Positions 40,088 to 50,360 of a stretch of DNA of 64,000 bases are shown here, piece after piece. The DNA is from Idiomarina xiamenensis 10-D-4. GTDB lineage: Bacteria > Pseudomonadota > Gammaproteobacteria > Enterobacterales > Alteromonadaceae. The DNA is taken from positions 1 to 64,000 of the forward strand of contig NZ_AMRG01000001.1 of the NCBI RefSeq assembly GCF_000299895.1, written 5' to 3'. The first letter of the stretch is position 1. Every line of letters begins with the position of its first letter. The notes under the pieces were generated by a model. The model was given only the letters and a program-made list of their open reading frames with translations. It had not been told where the DNA came from and ran no database searches. The position numbers and the translations under genes are program-made.

Positions 40088-41224
40088 TTAGGCGCTCGGC
40101 CAGCGAGCGCCTAATATCGCCGCACGGCTGGCGCCAGTAACCGCGGGTAAGTTACCGCTTTGGTGCTGATAATAACAACGTGCCAACCAGGCAAAAGCCA
40201 TCGCCTCAACCCAGTCAGGTTCCACGCCCAAGGCGGCGGTGCTGTGTAATTGAGTCTGCTCGCCCAACGCTTGCTGTATAGCCTCCATGAGTAGCGGATT
40301 TAAGGCGCCGCCACCACAAACATATAAGTGACTTGGCGGGGTCGGTAAAAACTGCTGACAGGCTTGAGCCACACTTCGCGCCGTTAACTGTAACAACGTT
40401 TGCTGGACGTCGGCAGGATGATATTGCTCAACTTCCGGACAACGCCGACGCAGCCAATGTAGGTTGAAATCATCACGGCCGGTACTTTTCGGTGGTCTAC
40501 GCTGGAAATAAGTGTCCGCTAATAAGGTTTCAAGCAGCGCTGGCAACAACTGACCCTGAGCGGCGAACTGCCCTTGCTCATCAAACCAGCGCTGTTCATC
40601 ATGGCTGCTGTGCACATGGCGGAACCATTGATCAAGCAACGTATTGGCTGGACCGCTGTCAAAACCGGTGACCTGGTCCGCCGCGCCGGGTAAGTAGGTT
40701 AGGTTAGCGATGCCACCCAAATTGAGTACCGCGCGCGGCTCGTTTGGGTTGGCAAATATCGCTTGATGAAACGCTGGCACCAAAGGCGCGCCTTCACCAC
40801 CTAAAGCAATATCTTTACGACGGAAATCGGCAATCACGTCAATGCCAGTCAACGCCGCTAAGGTTGCTGCGTCACCGAGCTGTAGGGTGTAACTGGGTTG
40901 CTGCTGTGGTTGATGACGCACGGTCTGACCGTGGCTGCCGATGGCGGTTATCGCAGTGGCCGGAAGCTCGACCCGTTGCAGCAGTTGTAACACGGCCTCG
41001 GCACAAAACATGGCAAACTGGCGGTCAGCGACTGCGTAGGCATGTAAATCGTTGTGCTGCGGCTGGCAGAGTTGTTCGAGTTGTTGTCGTAATGGCCGGG
41101 GAATAGGCTGACAATGGCTGGCAATCAGCGTTGGCTGCTGGCCATGAAACTGCACCAGCACGATGTCGAGCCCATCCATGCTGGTGCCCGACATCAAGCC
41201 GATGTAGTAATCGGCGTCACTCAT
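40088..41224 (-). CDS. anmK: Anhydro-N-acetylmuramic acid kinase
   Basis: Recycling enzyme that converts 1,6-anhydroMurNAc to MurNAc-6-phosphate. 378 residues. GLMSGTSMDGLDIV and SHGQTVRHQP, FDSGPANTLLD and CGGGALNP are family motifs. Its start overlaps the mepM stop by four bases, so the hydrolase and the recycling kinase are co-translated, as in Pseudomonas. Confidence 0.96.
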   Translation of the reverse strand: MSDADYYIGLMSGTSMDGLDIVLVQFHGQQPTLIASHCQPIPRPLRQQLEQLCQPQHNDLHAYAVADRQFAMFCAEAVLQLLQRVELPATAITAIGSHGQTVRHQPQQQPSYTLQLGDAATLAALTGIDVIADFRRKDIALGGEGAPLVPAFHQAIFANPNEPRAVLNLGGIANLTYLPGAADQVTGFDSGPANTLLDQWFRHVHSSHDEQRWFDEQGQFAAQGQLLPALLETLLADTYFQRRPPKSTGRDDFNLHWLRRRCPEVEQYHPADVQQTLLQLTARSVAQACQQFLPTPPSHLYVCGGGALNPLLMEAIQQALGEQTQLHSTAALGVEPDWVEAMAFAWLARCYYQHQSGNLPAVTGASRAAILGARWPSA

Positions 41225-42534
41225 CGCATTGCCAAGTAAACACGCTTATTGCTATTCAACGCTGCCAGTAATTGCTCAGCTTCAAGTTTAAAGCTGGGCA
41301 GCTCATCGCTATCTAAGGATTTAGCTTGCGGTAACTCAACGGTACGCGGGTTACGATGTACGCCGTCGACCAAGAACTCGTAGTGCAAGTGAGCGCCGGT
41401 GACACGACCGGTAGCACCAACACGGCCCACTAATTGACCCTGCTTGATGCGGTCACCTTTTTTCACTAAACGTTTACTCAAGTGCAAATACTTAGTGACG
41501 TAACGTTCGCCGTGCTGGATAAAGACATAGTTACCGTTGTATTTATTATACGAGCTGGCAATTACTTTACCGTTACCCGAAGACATCACCGGGGTGCCGA
41601 CAGCGGCTGCATAATCGATACCGTTGTGCGGACGCACACGACCGGTTACTGGATGCAAGCGACGAGGATTAAAGTTGGAGCTGATGTAGGTAAATTTAAC
41701 CGGCGAGCGTAAGAACGTTTTACGCATCGCTTTACCCTCTGGCGAGTAGTACTGGCCGTTGCTATGCAGCACGGCGGTGAACTTTTCGCCACTACTGACA
41801 AACTCTGCGGCGAGAATTTTACCGTAGCCAACAAAATCACCGTCGATGTATTGTTTTTCGAAAAGCACGCTAAATTCATCGCCTTTACGTAAATCTAAGG
41901 CAAAGTCGATATCCCAACCGAAAATATTGGCGATGCTCATGATCTGGCCTTCGGTTAGACCCGAGTCGATACCCGCGTTCCAAAAGCTGCTGTTGATCAC
42001 GGCATGGCGAAAGTCGGAACGTGTTTCGACGTCACGTGATTCGATTTCAGTGACGTATTTATCGTTGTTACGCGTGATCAATAGCGTATCGGTACTATTA
42101 ATCGGGTAAGCTAATTGCAATAAGTCGCCATCGCTATTGCGTGCAAAACGCAATACCTCACCGGGATGAATGCGACGCAAGATGGCGGCATCATCACCGG
42201 CCTCGGTCACTTCATAAAGCTGGCGCGGGGTTAATTCGTTTTTCTCAAAGATACGAGCCAGGCTATCACCTGACTTCACCGTATATGAACTCCAGCGCAA
42301 GTCGCTGTCTTCCTGAGCGACATTGTTTGGCTGGTCAGCTAACTCAAGATCCAGTTGGTAGCGTTTACCCAATACCAGTTTTTCGACAGATTTTACGTTT
42401 TTTGATGCGGTTGCTTGTTCAGAAGGCAACAACAACAAGATCAGTAAAACTGTACTCACCGCCGTCAGCAACACTTTATGTGAGTGAGGCAGCTGATTTA
42501 ATAACTGTTTCGTCAGTTTTGCTACTGCTGTCAT
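41221..42534 (-). CDS. mepM: M23 family DD-endopeptidase (MepM-like)
   Basis: Periplasmic zinc peptidase that cuts peptide cross-links in the wall. 437 residues: signal anchor about 17-38, LysM/OapA-like region (YTVKSGDSLARIFEKNEL), then the M23 domain with HNGIDYAAAVGTPV and GAHLHYEFLVDG supplying the His/Asp zinc ligands. It has anmK downstream and tyrS divergent, the same order as in Pseudomonas. Confidence 0.93.
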   Translation of the reverse strand: MTAVAKLTKQLLNQLPHSHKVLLTAVSTVLLILLLLPSEQATASKNVKSVEKLVLGKRYQLDLELADQPNNVAQEDSDLRWSSYTVKSGDSLARIFEKNELTPRQLYEVTEAGDDAAILRRIHPGEVLRFARNSDGDLLQLAYPINSTDTLLITRNNDKYVTEIESRDVETRSDFRHAVINSSFWNAGIDSGLTEGQIMSIANIFGWDIDFALDLRKGDEFSVLFEKQYIDGDFVGYGKILAAEFVSSGEKFTAVLHSNGQYYSPEGKAMRKTFLRSPVKFTYISSNFNPRRLHPVTGRVRPHNGIDYAAAVGTPVMSSGNGKVIASSYNKYNGNYVFIQHGERYVTKYLHLSKRLVKKGDRIKQGQLVGRVGATGRVTGAHLHYEFLVDGVHRNPRTVELPQAKSLDSDELPSFKLEAEQLLAALNSNKRVYLAMR

Positions 42535-42784
42535 AATTTAGCGCACTTTCTGTTATTTACTCGGTTGGCTTTTTTTTGGTTTCCCGCTAGGTTGCCAATG
42601 GACCTACAGCGTTAGGGAAAGCCCTATAAAAAGCAGGATAATACGAAAAATAAGCGAATGCCAGAGCTGCAAATGTAAAAAAACGGAGCTTTTACACGCA
42701 TTTTGCGCTTAATTCTCGTGCGTCAATCACGTAGAATTGATCGATTAACAGACCTTTGACCCGCCAATCAGGAGAAGTTTCAAT

Positions 42785-43987
42785 ATGGCCAAAGCAGTAG
42801 CCGATGCGCTGGCAGAAATCATGCGTGGTACCGAAGAGGTGCTGATTGCCAGCGAACTCGAAGAAAAACTTAAAAGTGGTAAGCCGCTGATCATTAAGGC
42901 TGGCTTTGACCCTACCGCACCGGATCTGCACCTCGGCCATACGGTTTTGATTAACAAGTTGAAAGTGTTTCAGGATTTGGGACATCAGATCAAATTCTTG
43001 ATCGGTGATTTCACCGGTATGATTGGCGATCCAACCGGTAAAAATGTCACCCGTAAGCCGCTAAGCCGAGAAGATGTGTTGGCCAATGCTGAGACTTACA
43101 AAGAGCAGGTATTTAAGATCCTTGATCCGGCTAAGACCGAGATTTGCTTTAACTCAAGTTGGATGGAGTCGCTTGGCGCTGCGGGTATGATTAAATTAGC
43201 CTCGCGGCAGACGGTGGCACGGATGCTGGAGCGTGATGACTTTAAAAAGCGTTACAGTAATGGCCAGCCGATTGCGATTCACGAGTTTTTGTATCCGTTG
43301 GTGCAAGGTTGGGATTCGGTTGCCATGCAAGCGGACGTCGAGCTAGGCGGTACTGACCAACGTTTCAACTTATTGATGGGGCGCGAGTTACAAAAAGAAG
43401 AAGGCCAACGTCCACAGACGGTGATCATGACGCCATTACTAGAAGGTCTGGATGGCGTGCAAAAGATGTCAAAATCGCTGGGCAATTACGTGGGTATCAC
43501 CGATGCCCCGAACGATATGTTTGGTAAATTGATGTCGGTATCGGATGAACTGATGTGGCGTTATTTTGAATTACTGAGTTTCCGCCCATTAAACGAGGTC
43601 GAGGGTTTCAAGCAGGCTATCGCTGACGGCGCTAATCCGCGTGATTATAAAATACTATTGGCGAAAGAAATCATCGCTCGTTTTCATGATGACGCCGCTG
43701 CCGAGTCAGCGCAGCAAGACTTTGTCCAGCGCTTTCAAAAGAATGCAATACCTGACGATATGCCGGAGCTGACGTTAGCGACCGAGTCGGGGCAGCTGGC
43801 TATTGGTCATTTGCTGAAGTCGGCTGGCTTAGTGGCGTCGACTTCTGACGCGATGCGGATGATCAAGCAAGGTGCGGTGAAAATCGATGGTGACAAAGTT
43901 AGCGATACGAAATTGCTTTGTGACGCTGGTAGCACCGCTGTCTACCAAGTGGGCAAACGTAAGTTTGCCCGTATTACATTGCAATAA
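42785..43987 (+). CDS. tyrS: Tyrosyl-tRNA synthetase
   Basis: Class I synthetase charging tRNA-Tyr. 400 residues. HIGH motif in [15 protein letters not shown] in [10 protein letters not shown], and a C-terminal S4 RNA-binding domain (about 335-395, [13 protein letters not shown]). The insertion [20 protein letters not shown] marks the second TyrRS type (TyrZ-like), as in Pseudomonas. Start has AGGAGAAG upstream. Confidence 0.96.
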   Translation: MAKAVADALAEIMRGTEEVLIASELEEKLKSGKPLIIKAGFDPTAPDLHLGHTVLINKLKVFQDLGHQIKFLIGDFTGMIGDPTGKNVTRKPLSREDVLANAETYKEQVFKILDPAKTEICFNSSWMESLGAAGMIKLASRQTVARMLERDDFKKRYSNGQPIAIHEFLYPLVQGWDSVAMQADVELGGTDQRFNLLMGRELQKEEGQRPQTVIMTPLLEGLDGVQKMSKSLGNYVGITDAPNDMFGKLMSVSDELMWRYFELLSFRPLNEVEGFKQAIADGANPRDYKILLAKEIIARFHDDAAAESAQQDFVQRFQKNAIPDDMPELTLATESGQLAIGHLLKSAGLVASTSDAMRMIKQGAVKIDGDKVSDTKLLCDAGSTAVYQVGKRKFARITLQ

Positions 43988-43998
43988 CTGACGACGAA

Positions 43999-44033
43999 AA
44001 AAAAAAGGCCGGACTGCGAGGCAGTCCTTGTTT
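43999..44033. terminator. Bidirectional terminator between tyrS and the chemoreceptor gene
   Basis: GGACTGC (44011-44017), loop GAG, GCAGTCC (44021-44027). On the plus strand TTGTTTGTT follows; on the minus strand GGCC and about ten T residues follow. It serves both convergent genes. Confidence 0.75.
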
Positions 44034-44043
44034 GTTAAGCATG

Positions 44044-46041
44044 TTAGACGCTAAAACTACGAATTGAGTCTTGTAGTTCGTCGGCTAACTTGGCGACTTC
44101 GTTAGATGCTGCCGCGGTTTGCTTAGAGCCCGAGGCCGTTTGCTCGGCAATGGCAACGATAGCTTCTAAACGTTCGCTGATATCCTGAGCGGTACGACTT
44201 TGCTCCAGTGCTCCGCTAGCAATGTGATTACTGCTATCGGCGGCCTGATGCACCGAATCGGTAATCGCTTGTAGCGCCTGTGCTGCTTCCTCGGTTTGCC
44301 CAACACTGATTTCGGCTTGCTCGCGACCCTTATTCATCACCGTCACGGCGCGCTGTGCATCGCTTTGCAAGCTCTCGATCATCTGATGAATTTCCTCGGT
44401 TGATTCTTGCGTACGGCTTGCTAAGGTACGTACTTCGTCGGCGACGACCGCGAAACCACGACCTTGTTCACCGGCTCGTGCCGCCTCAATGGCCGCATTC
44501 AAGGCGAGCAGGTTGGTCTGGTCGGCAATACCGCGGATAACATCGAGAATACCACCGATATTGGTGCTGTTTTCGTAAAGTTTGTTGATGACCTCTGAGG
44601 CACCTTGAATCTCTTGCGCCAGTACTTCAATCGTTTCTTTATTCTTGTGCGAGATTGTACGAACGCGGGTTGCTTCTTCGTCTGAATGTTGAATTTCACG
44701 CAAAGCTTCTTCGGCGCCATTCGCCATTTCGCTAGACGTGCTATTCATTTCTTGAGTCGCGGTCGCCACTTGTTCGATTTGTCCACGCTGATCTTCAATC
44801 GCTTTGGTGGTTTGCACCGATACTGTGGATGACTCTTCTGCCGCCGTTGCCAACTGAGTGGCACGGCTAGCAATGCCACGCACCAACTGAGCTAAGTTCT
44901 CGGTGAGTTTATTGGTATTGCGCGCCAATTCACCGAATTCGTCTTCAGATTGATAATCGACACGCTCGGTTAATTTACCCTCTGCCATCACGTTAAGCAT
45001 GTGGTTAACACGGCTCAATGGACGTGAAATGCTGCGTACGGTGATATAAGAGATAAGCACCGCCAAGGCAATCGAGACGATGGTCAGAATGCTGTTGGTC
45101 CAGCTACTGGTCGAAATGGCTGAGCGAACGTCGGCGCTGGCTTCACCCGAAATCGCTTGCACCGAGTCTTGAGTTTTATTGGTAATTGCCATTACCGAGG
45201 CTAACTGCTCTTCCGATTTACTCAGCGTGTCACGAGCTTGTTGGCGAGTTTCCATGCGCTTGATGACATTGTTAGGGTAGCTATCGCTAGTTTGTAACGA
45301 CGCTTTCGCGTCACCGATAGTGCTGATGGCACTGCCGACCATGTCGTTACTCGCACTCGCTGCGCTTTGTAACTCCTGAATACGAGTGTCAATGCCTTCT
45401 AAGGCGATGTTGATCTCGCTGGCAATGACATTTGCGCCATCTAAAGAATCGGCGTTTTGTAAGTCATAAAGCAGGGTGACCAAGCTCGCAATCGCATTCT
45501 CAAGATTACTGGCTGCTTTTTTAACGGTCTCAGAATTGGCGGCATCCATGGCATCAAGCAATGCAATGGAGGCATCATCTAAAGTAAAAGCGATATCGTC
45601 GAGCTGTGATTTGGTTTGTTGACCCAATTGCAGATATCGACGTTGCTGCTCAAACATGGTGGATAACAAGCCGACATAACTTTCGATTTCGGCGTCGGCT
45701 TGATTCAGTAAACTACTTTGTCCCTGACCAGCGAGTAAGCCTTTCAACTCGTTCAAGCTGGACATCATGGTGCCGTGTGACTCTTCAAACTTGGCATAAT
45801 GCGCGTCAACTTCAGCCATGGTGGTATCGTGATAGGTCGCTAACTCAATGTTCGACAGCTCTAACACGTCCGTTTTCACATTGGCTACTGCATTCAACGC
45901 TGGCACCGCCATAGTATTCACGCGGTCACTTGAGTCACCAATGCCGTTAATACTGAATAACGAACTTAAACTGATAACAAGCAGCAATAGTGTAATGATG
46001 GCAAAACCACCAATTACCCGCATCGCAACGGTTATTTTCAT
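44044..46041 (-). CDS. Methyl-accepting chemotaxis protein
   Basis: 665-residue receptor. Membrane helix about 8-30, an all-helical periplasmic sensor about 31-315 (long enough for a helical-bimodular HBM-type domain), helix about 318-337, HAMP about 338-392, and cytoplasmic signalling domain with the tip [20 protein letters not shown] and [10 protein letters not shown]-like [15 protein letters not shown]. No C-terminal CheR-binding pentapeptide (ends SFSV). Ligand unknown. 37 bases after apaH on the same strand. Confidence 0.95.
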   Translation of the reverse strand: MKITVAMRVIGGFAIITLLLLVISLSSLFSINGIGDSSDRVNTMAVPALNAVANVKTDVLELSNIELATYHDTTMAEVDAHYAKFEESHGTMMSSLNELKGLLAGQGQSSLLNQADAEIESYVGLLSTMFEQQRRYLQLGQQTKSQLDDIAFTLDDASIALLDAMDAANSETVKKAASNLENAIASLVTLLYDLQNADSLDGANVIASEINIALEGIDTRIQELQSAASASNDMVGSAISTIGDAKASLQTSDSYPNNVIKRMETRQQARDTLSKSEEQLASVMAITNKTQDSVQAISGEASADVRSAISTSSWTNSILTIVSIALAVLISYITVRSISRPLSRVNHMLNVMAEGKLTERVDYQSEDEFGELARNTNKLTENLAQLVRGIASRATQLATAAEESSTVSVQTTKAIEDQRGQIEQVATATQEMNSTSSEMANGAEEALREIQHSDEEATRVRTISHKNKETIEVLAQEIQGASEVINKLYENSTNIGGILDVIRGIADQTNLLALNAAIEAARAGEQGRGFAVVADEVRTLASRTQESTEEIHQMIESLQSDAQRAVTVMNKGREQAEISVGQTEEAAQALQAITDSVHQAADSSNHIASGALEQSRTAQDISERLEAIVAIAEQTASGSKQTAAASNEVAKLADELQDSIRSFSV

Positions 46042-46078
46042 AATGTCATCCTCACAGCTTGATACTCAGAGTGCTTAT

Positions 46079-46891
46079 TTAACTTAACGCTGGCTGGTAA
46101 TAATATTGCTTGTGCTGCCAATCCAACAGTGTCAGATACTCACCCCATACGCATCCGGTATCCAATCCAATAACATATTGAGAGCCTGTACGACCCATTA
46201 ATGCGGCCCAATGTCCAAATATCACGGTTAATGATGGTTTTGGCCGCCAATAGCTAAACCAGGGTTTCAAACGATTATCTTTATTATCCTCTGGCGCGAT
46301 TTTACAGGAAAAATCTAAACGGCCATCAGCGTTACAAAAACGCATACGCGTAAATGCATTCACTATAAAACGGTATCGGTCAGTTTCGTTAAGACTTGAG
46401 TGCCAAATGTCAGGTTTATTACCATACATGGTCTTTAGTAAGCTGCCTAAGTGCTCGCTACGTAGTTGTGACTCAACTTCGGCGGCATATTGGCGTGCTT
46501 CTGCGATTGACCACCAGGGGTATATCCCGGCATGAGTCATGACCACACCTAATTGCTCGTTATGCCTTAACAACGGTTGTTGGCAAAACCAATCGTGCCA
46601 GTAATGACGTTCTGGTGAAGCCAATAGGGCATGTAGCTTATCGTTATCGCTGGGCTGTCGTAAGCCATGCATAACGGCCAGAAAGTTAAGGTCGTGATTG
46701 CCGAGTACGGTATTAACACTGTCCCCCAGCGACTTTAAATACTGTAGTGTAGCGAGCGAATCAGGGCCGCGGGCAATCAGGTCGCCGACGCACCAGAGTT
46801 GGTCTTGTTGCGGGTTAAAGTTAACTCGCTCGAGCAAGCAATCCAGCTCTTTGTAACAGCCCTGTAAATCACCGACAAAATAATCTGCCAT
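46079..46891 (-). CDS. apaH: Diadenosine tetraphosphatase (symmetrical)
   Basis: Cleaves Ap4A to two ADP and can remove Np4 caps from RNA. 270 residues. Phosphoesterase motifs GDLQGCYKEL, GDLIARGPDS and GNHDLNF are complete. It follows apaG by six bases in the conserved surA-pdxA-rsmA-apaG-apaH operon. Confidence 0.97.
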   Translation of the reverse strand: MADYFVGDLQGCYKELDCLLERVNFNPQQDQLWCVGDLIARGPDSLATLQYLKSLGDSVNTVLGNHDLNFLAVMHGLRQPSDNDKLHALLASPERHYWHDWFCQQPLLRHNEQLGVVMTHAGIYPWWSIAEARQYAAEVESQLRSEHLGSLLKTMYGNKPDIWHSSLNETDRYRFIVNAFTRMRFCNADGRLDFSCKIAPEDNKDNRLKPWFSYWRPKPSLTVIFGHWAALMGRTGSQYVIGLDTGCVWGEYLTLLDWQHKQYYYQPALS

Positions 46892-46897
46892 AACCGC

Positions 46898-47272
46898 TTA
46901 GTGCAAAATATTGGGCACGGCTAAGCGGAACGATGGAATGGCCACTCGATAGGCTTCACCGTCTTCCGCGGTCATGCCGTAATAGCCTTCCATGGTGCCT
47001 ACTGGGGTCGCCAACACGGTGCCACTGGTATAGCTAAAAGACTCACCCGGCGCAATTTGCGGTTGTTGACCAACCACACCATCTCCGGCAACGCGGGTTA
47101 CCTTGGTATCGGCGTCGGTGATACGCCATTCGCGGTTAAGCAGTTGTACTGGCTGCGAACCGTTATTGGTAATGGTGATGGTGTAAGCAAATACGTATTG
47201 TTGCTGTTCTGGCGATGATTGTGCTGCCAAATACTGCGTTTTTACGTCGATGTCGATATTGTCTTTACTCAT
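46898..47272 (-). CDS. apaG: ApaG family protein
   Basis: Small beta-sandwich protein (124 residues) of unclear role, linked to cobalt/magnesium tolerance in enterobacteria. YAYTITITN-like [20 protein letters not shown] and GTMEGYYGM are typical. Start overlaps the rsmA stop (ATGA). Confidence 0.95.
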   Translation of the reverse strand: MSKDNIDIDVKTQYLAAQSSPEQQQYVFAYTITITNNGSQPVQLLNREWRITDADTKVTRVAGDGVVGQQPQIAPGESFSYTSGTVLATPVGTMEGYYGMTAEDGEAYRVAIPSFRLAVPNILH

Positions 47273-48078
47273 AACGCCTTTTTATTGTCTACACACCAGT
47301 CGGCTAACGCACAAAACTGTGCAATCTCAAGCGTTTCTGGACGTGCACTTGGATCAATACCCAACGCCGTCAACTGGCTGTCATCGATAAAGTGCTTCAC
47401 ATTGTTACGTATGGTTTTACGGCGTTGATTAAACGCGGTCAAGCAGACTTGCTGTAACGTCTGACGACTTTTAACCGGAATCGGAGGATTACTATAAGGT
47501 ACCAAACGAACGACCGCAGAGTCGACCTTGGGTGGTGGCGTAAATGCTCCGGGCGGTACTTCGAGCACTGGCACCACTTGACAGGCTTGTTGTACGGTCA
47601 CGCTGATACGGCCGTAGGCTTTGCTGTTAGGGTTGGCGGCTAAACGATCGACAACCTCTTTTTGCAACATAAAATGCATGTCAGCAATGATCTCAAGTTG
47701 GTCGAGTAGATGAAAAATCAACGGCGTTGAGATGTTATACGGTAGGTTACCAAACACGCGCAACTTCGCTTCACCTTGTTGGAACTGGTGAAAATCGGTT
47801 TTCAAAGCATCGCCACGATAAACACTGAGTTTATTGGCTAAGAAGGGGTGGTGTTCTAAGCGTTCGGCTAAATCACGGTCTAGTTCCACGACCTGCAAAT
47901 GACCGGCTGCTTCCGCTACCGGCTCGGTCAACGCCGCTAAGCCTGGGCCGATTTCGACCAGATGCTCTCCGGCCTGCGGATTAATGACGTCGACGATGTC
48001 GCCAATAACCTGTTGATCATGTAAGAAGTTTTGTCCAAAGCGTTTGCGAGCTCGGTGGCCTTGATGGGTATTAGTCAT
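47269..48078 (-). CDS. rsmA: 16S rRNA dimethyladenosine transferase
   Basis: KsgA: dimethylates A1518 and A1519 of 16S rRNA in late ribosome assembly. 269 residues. [22 protein letters not shown] and the catalytic FGNLPYNIS are present, plus [10 protein letters not shown]. Overlaps the end of pdxA by eight bases. Confidence 0.97.
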   Translation of the reverse strand: MTNTHQGHRARKRFGQNFLHDQQVIGDIVDVINPQAGEHLVEIGPGLAALTEPVAEAAGHLQVVELDRDLAERLEHHPFLANKLSVYRGDALKTDFHQFQQGEAKLRVFGNLPYNISTPLIFHLLDQLEIIADMHFMLQKEVVDRLAANPNSKAYGRISVTVQQACQVVPVLEVPPGAFTPPPKVDSAVVRLVPYSNPPIPVKSRQTLQQVCLTAFNQRRKTIRNNVKHFIDDSQLTALGIDPSARPETLEIAQFCALADWCVDNKKAL

Positions 48079-49063
48079 GCTGTTGTTTCTCTACCATATC
48101 GATCGCGGTTTGCATTGCTAATAAGCAAGAACCGGCGTCGATGTTGCCGCTGGCGGCTAAATCGAGTGCGGTGCCGTGATCAACCGAGGTGCGAATAAAT
48201 GGCAACCCCAGGGTAATGTTCACAGCGTTACCAAAGCCCTTGTATTTTAACACAGGAAGCCCTTGATCATGATACATTGCTAACACCACGTCAGCGTCTT
48301 GCAAATACTTAGGCTGAAAAATGGTGTCGGCCGGATAAGGACCCTCAACCTTCATACCTTGTTCGCGCAAACGTTTCAATACCGGTTCAATGACGCGTTG
48401 CTCTTCATCACCTAGGTGACCGCCTTCGCCGGCATGCGGATTCAGCCCACAAACCATGATACGTGGTTGTGACAAGCCAAATTTGACACGTAAATCGTGT
48501 TCTAAAATGTTGATAACTTGGGTTAGACGCTCTTCGGTGATGGCTTTACTAACGTATGCCAGCGGGATGTGAGTGGTCACTAGTGCAACTCGTAAGCCAC
48601 GGGTCGCCAGCATCATCACCACGTCTTTGCAGTTAGCTTGCTGGGCAAAAAACTCGGTATGTCCACTAAAGGCAATGCCCGCCTGATTAATCACGCCCTT
48701 GTGCACTGGGCCAGTAACCACCGCAGCGAACTCGCCGTTGAGGTTACCGTCGCTGGCACGCTTCAACGTCGCTACCACGTAGCGACCATTGGCACTATTT
48801 AATTGTCCCGGTTGACAAGCGCTGTGCAAGGCCTGCGGGGCAATGGTCAAGGTTCCTGCTTGCTGTGCTTGCGCCGCGCTGGCGGCCTGGTACTGACGTA
48901 ACTGCAGCGGCAAACCGAGTTGTTTGGCTCGCTGCAATAATAAGTCGGCGTCGGCGCAGACCACTACCTCGACTGGCCAGTCTTGCTGTGCCAGCAGTAC
49001 CGCTAAATCGGGGCCGATACCAGCCGGCTCACCGGGGGTAAAAGCGATCCGCTTGACGCTCAT
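48071..49063 (-). CDS. pdxA: 4-hydroxythreonine-4-phosphate dehydrogenase
   Basis: Vitamin B6 pathway enzyme. 330 residues. Opening [13 protein letters not shown] and metal-binding histidines in [23 protein letters not shown] and [13 protein letters not shown] are intact. The start overlaps the surA stop by four bases. Confidence 0.97.
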   Translation of the reverse strand: MSVKRIAFTPGEPAGIGPDLAVLLAQQDWPVEVVVCADADLLLQRAKQLGLPLQLRQYQAASAAQAQQAGTLTIAPQALHSACQPGQLNSANGRYVVATLKRASDGNLNGEFAAVVTGPVHKGVINQAGIAFSGHTEFFAQQANCKDVVMMLATRGLRVALVTTHIPLAYVSKAITEERLTQVINILEHDLRVKFGLSQPRIMVCGLNPHAGEGGHLGDEEQRVIEPVLKRLREQGMKVEGPYPADTIFQPKYLQDADVVLAMYHDQGLPVLKYKGFGNAVNITLGLPFIRTSVDHGTALDLAASGNIDAGSCLLAMQTAIDMVEKQQHD

Positions 49064-50349
49064 TCCGCAACCACATGCACATACGCTTGGTCACGAATTT
49101 CTTGCATCCAGTTATCTAACTCTTCGCGGTACTTTCTGCTAAACAGCATTTGGTAAGCGCGATCTTGTTTACTTTCGGCGGTGGCATCTTGTGTACGGCG
49201 CTCTTCCACCTGAACAATGTGCCAGCCAAACTGAGTATGGAACGGCTCACTGATTTCGCCAATCGGTAAGCTTTCAACTTTTTGTTTAAATTCTGGGGCA
49301 TAAGCCTCTGGACGTGACCAGCCCAATTCTCCGCCGCGAGAAGCTGAACCGGTATCGGCTGAGTTTTTACGCGCTAATTCGGCAAAGTCGGCTTCGCCAT
49401 CGAGGATTTGTTGACGGTAGTTGTTCAACATTTCTCGGGCGCGTTCGTCTGACAGGATCACCGAAGGCTGAATCAGAATATGTCTTGATTTAACCTCTTC
49501 AATTTCAACCGTCTGCTGACCGCGAGTATCTTGCACTTTTAAAATATGAAAACCGACACCACTGCGTAATGGCCCAACCAAGTCGCCTTTACGCTTACCG
49601 TTCACCACTTCGGCAAATAAGGTGGGCATTTCGTTCGCGCTCATCCAGCCCAAATCACCGCCTTCTAATGCTTTGCTACCCGACGATGCAGTGATGGCGA
49701 GCTCCGCGAAGTTCTCGCCATTTTTTAAACGTTCTAACACGCTTTCAGCACGTTGACGTGAAGCCGCTAGTTGTTCAGGGTTAGCACTTTCGGGAATACT
49801 GATCAAAATATGACCCAAATTATATTCAACTTGGTTATCACCGGAGTTTTCGATCAGTTGCACCAAGTTATTCACTTCTTGCGGGGTAATATAAACCCGG
49901 CGGCGCACTTGCGCGCGTTGTACTTCACCGGCAATCAGCTCGGTACGGATGTTTTCCCGATAAGATGACCAGCTGGTGCCATCGGCGGTGACATCTTCGC
50001 GCATTTCGTCTAGCGTCGCGTTTTGATCGCGGGCGATGTTAGCCAGCGTTTGGTCTAACTGCGCGTCGCTGATTTGAATCCCCATTCGTTCTGCCATTTG
50101 CATTTGAATGGTTTGCAGAATTAAGCGTTCTGACGCCTGTGTGCGTAGCACTTCATCGCGCGGTAAGCTTTGATTATTTTTCTGCGCATTATTCTTTACG
50201 TAGGCGACTAATTGATCGATTTCACTTTCTAAAACCACGCCGTCGTTAACCACGATAGCGACTTCATCGACCAGGCGTTCTTGTAACGCGTATGCCGAAC
50301 TGGTTAAGGTCAGGCCGACGGCGACGATACACTGCAACAAAGTTCTCAT
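49060..50349 (-). CDS. surA: Periplasmic chaperone/peptidyl-prolyl isomerase SurA
   Basis: Escorts outer-membrane proteins to the BAM complex. 429 residues from ATG 50349, giving signal peptide [21 protein letters not shown]; a GTG at 50361 would add four residues. N-terminal chaperone domain, then two parvulin domains (about 170-275 and 280-385), each with GGDLGW/GGELGW and GFHILKV/GWHIVQV motifs. Downstream of lptD, one of its main clients. Confidence 0.96.
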   Translation of the reverse strand: MRTLLQCIVAVGLTLTSSAYALQERLVDEVAIVVNDGVVLESEIDQLVAYVKNNAQKNNQSLPRDEVLRTQASERLILQTIQMQMAERMGIQISDAQLDQTLANIARDQNATLDEMREDVTADGTSWSSYRENIRTELIAGEVQRAQVRRRVYITPQEVNNLVQLIENSGDNQVEYNLGHILISIPESANPEQLAASRQRAESVLERLKNGENFAELAITASSGSKALEGGDLGWMSANEMPTLFAEVVNGKRKGDLVGPLRSGVGFHILKVQDTRGQQTVEIEEVKSRHILIQPSVILSDERAREMLNNYRQQILDGEADFAELARKNSADTGSASRGGELGWSRPEAYAPEFKQKVESLPIGEISEPFHTQFGWHIVQVEERRTQDATAESKQDRAYQMLFSRKYREELDNWMQEIRDQAYVHVVAE

Positions 50350-50360
50350 GTTAAATACCA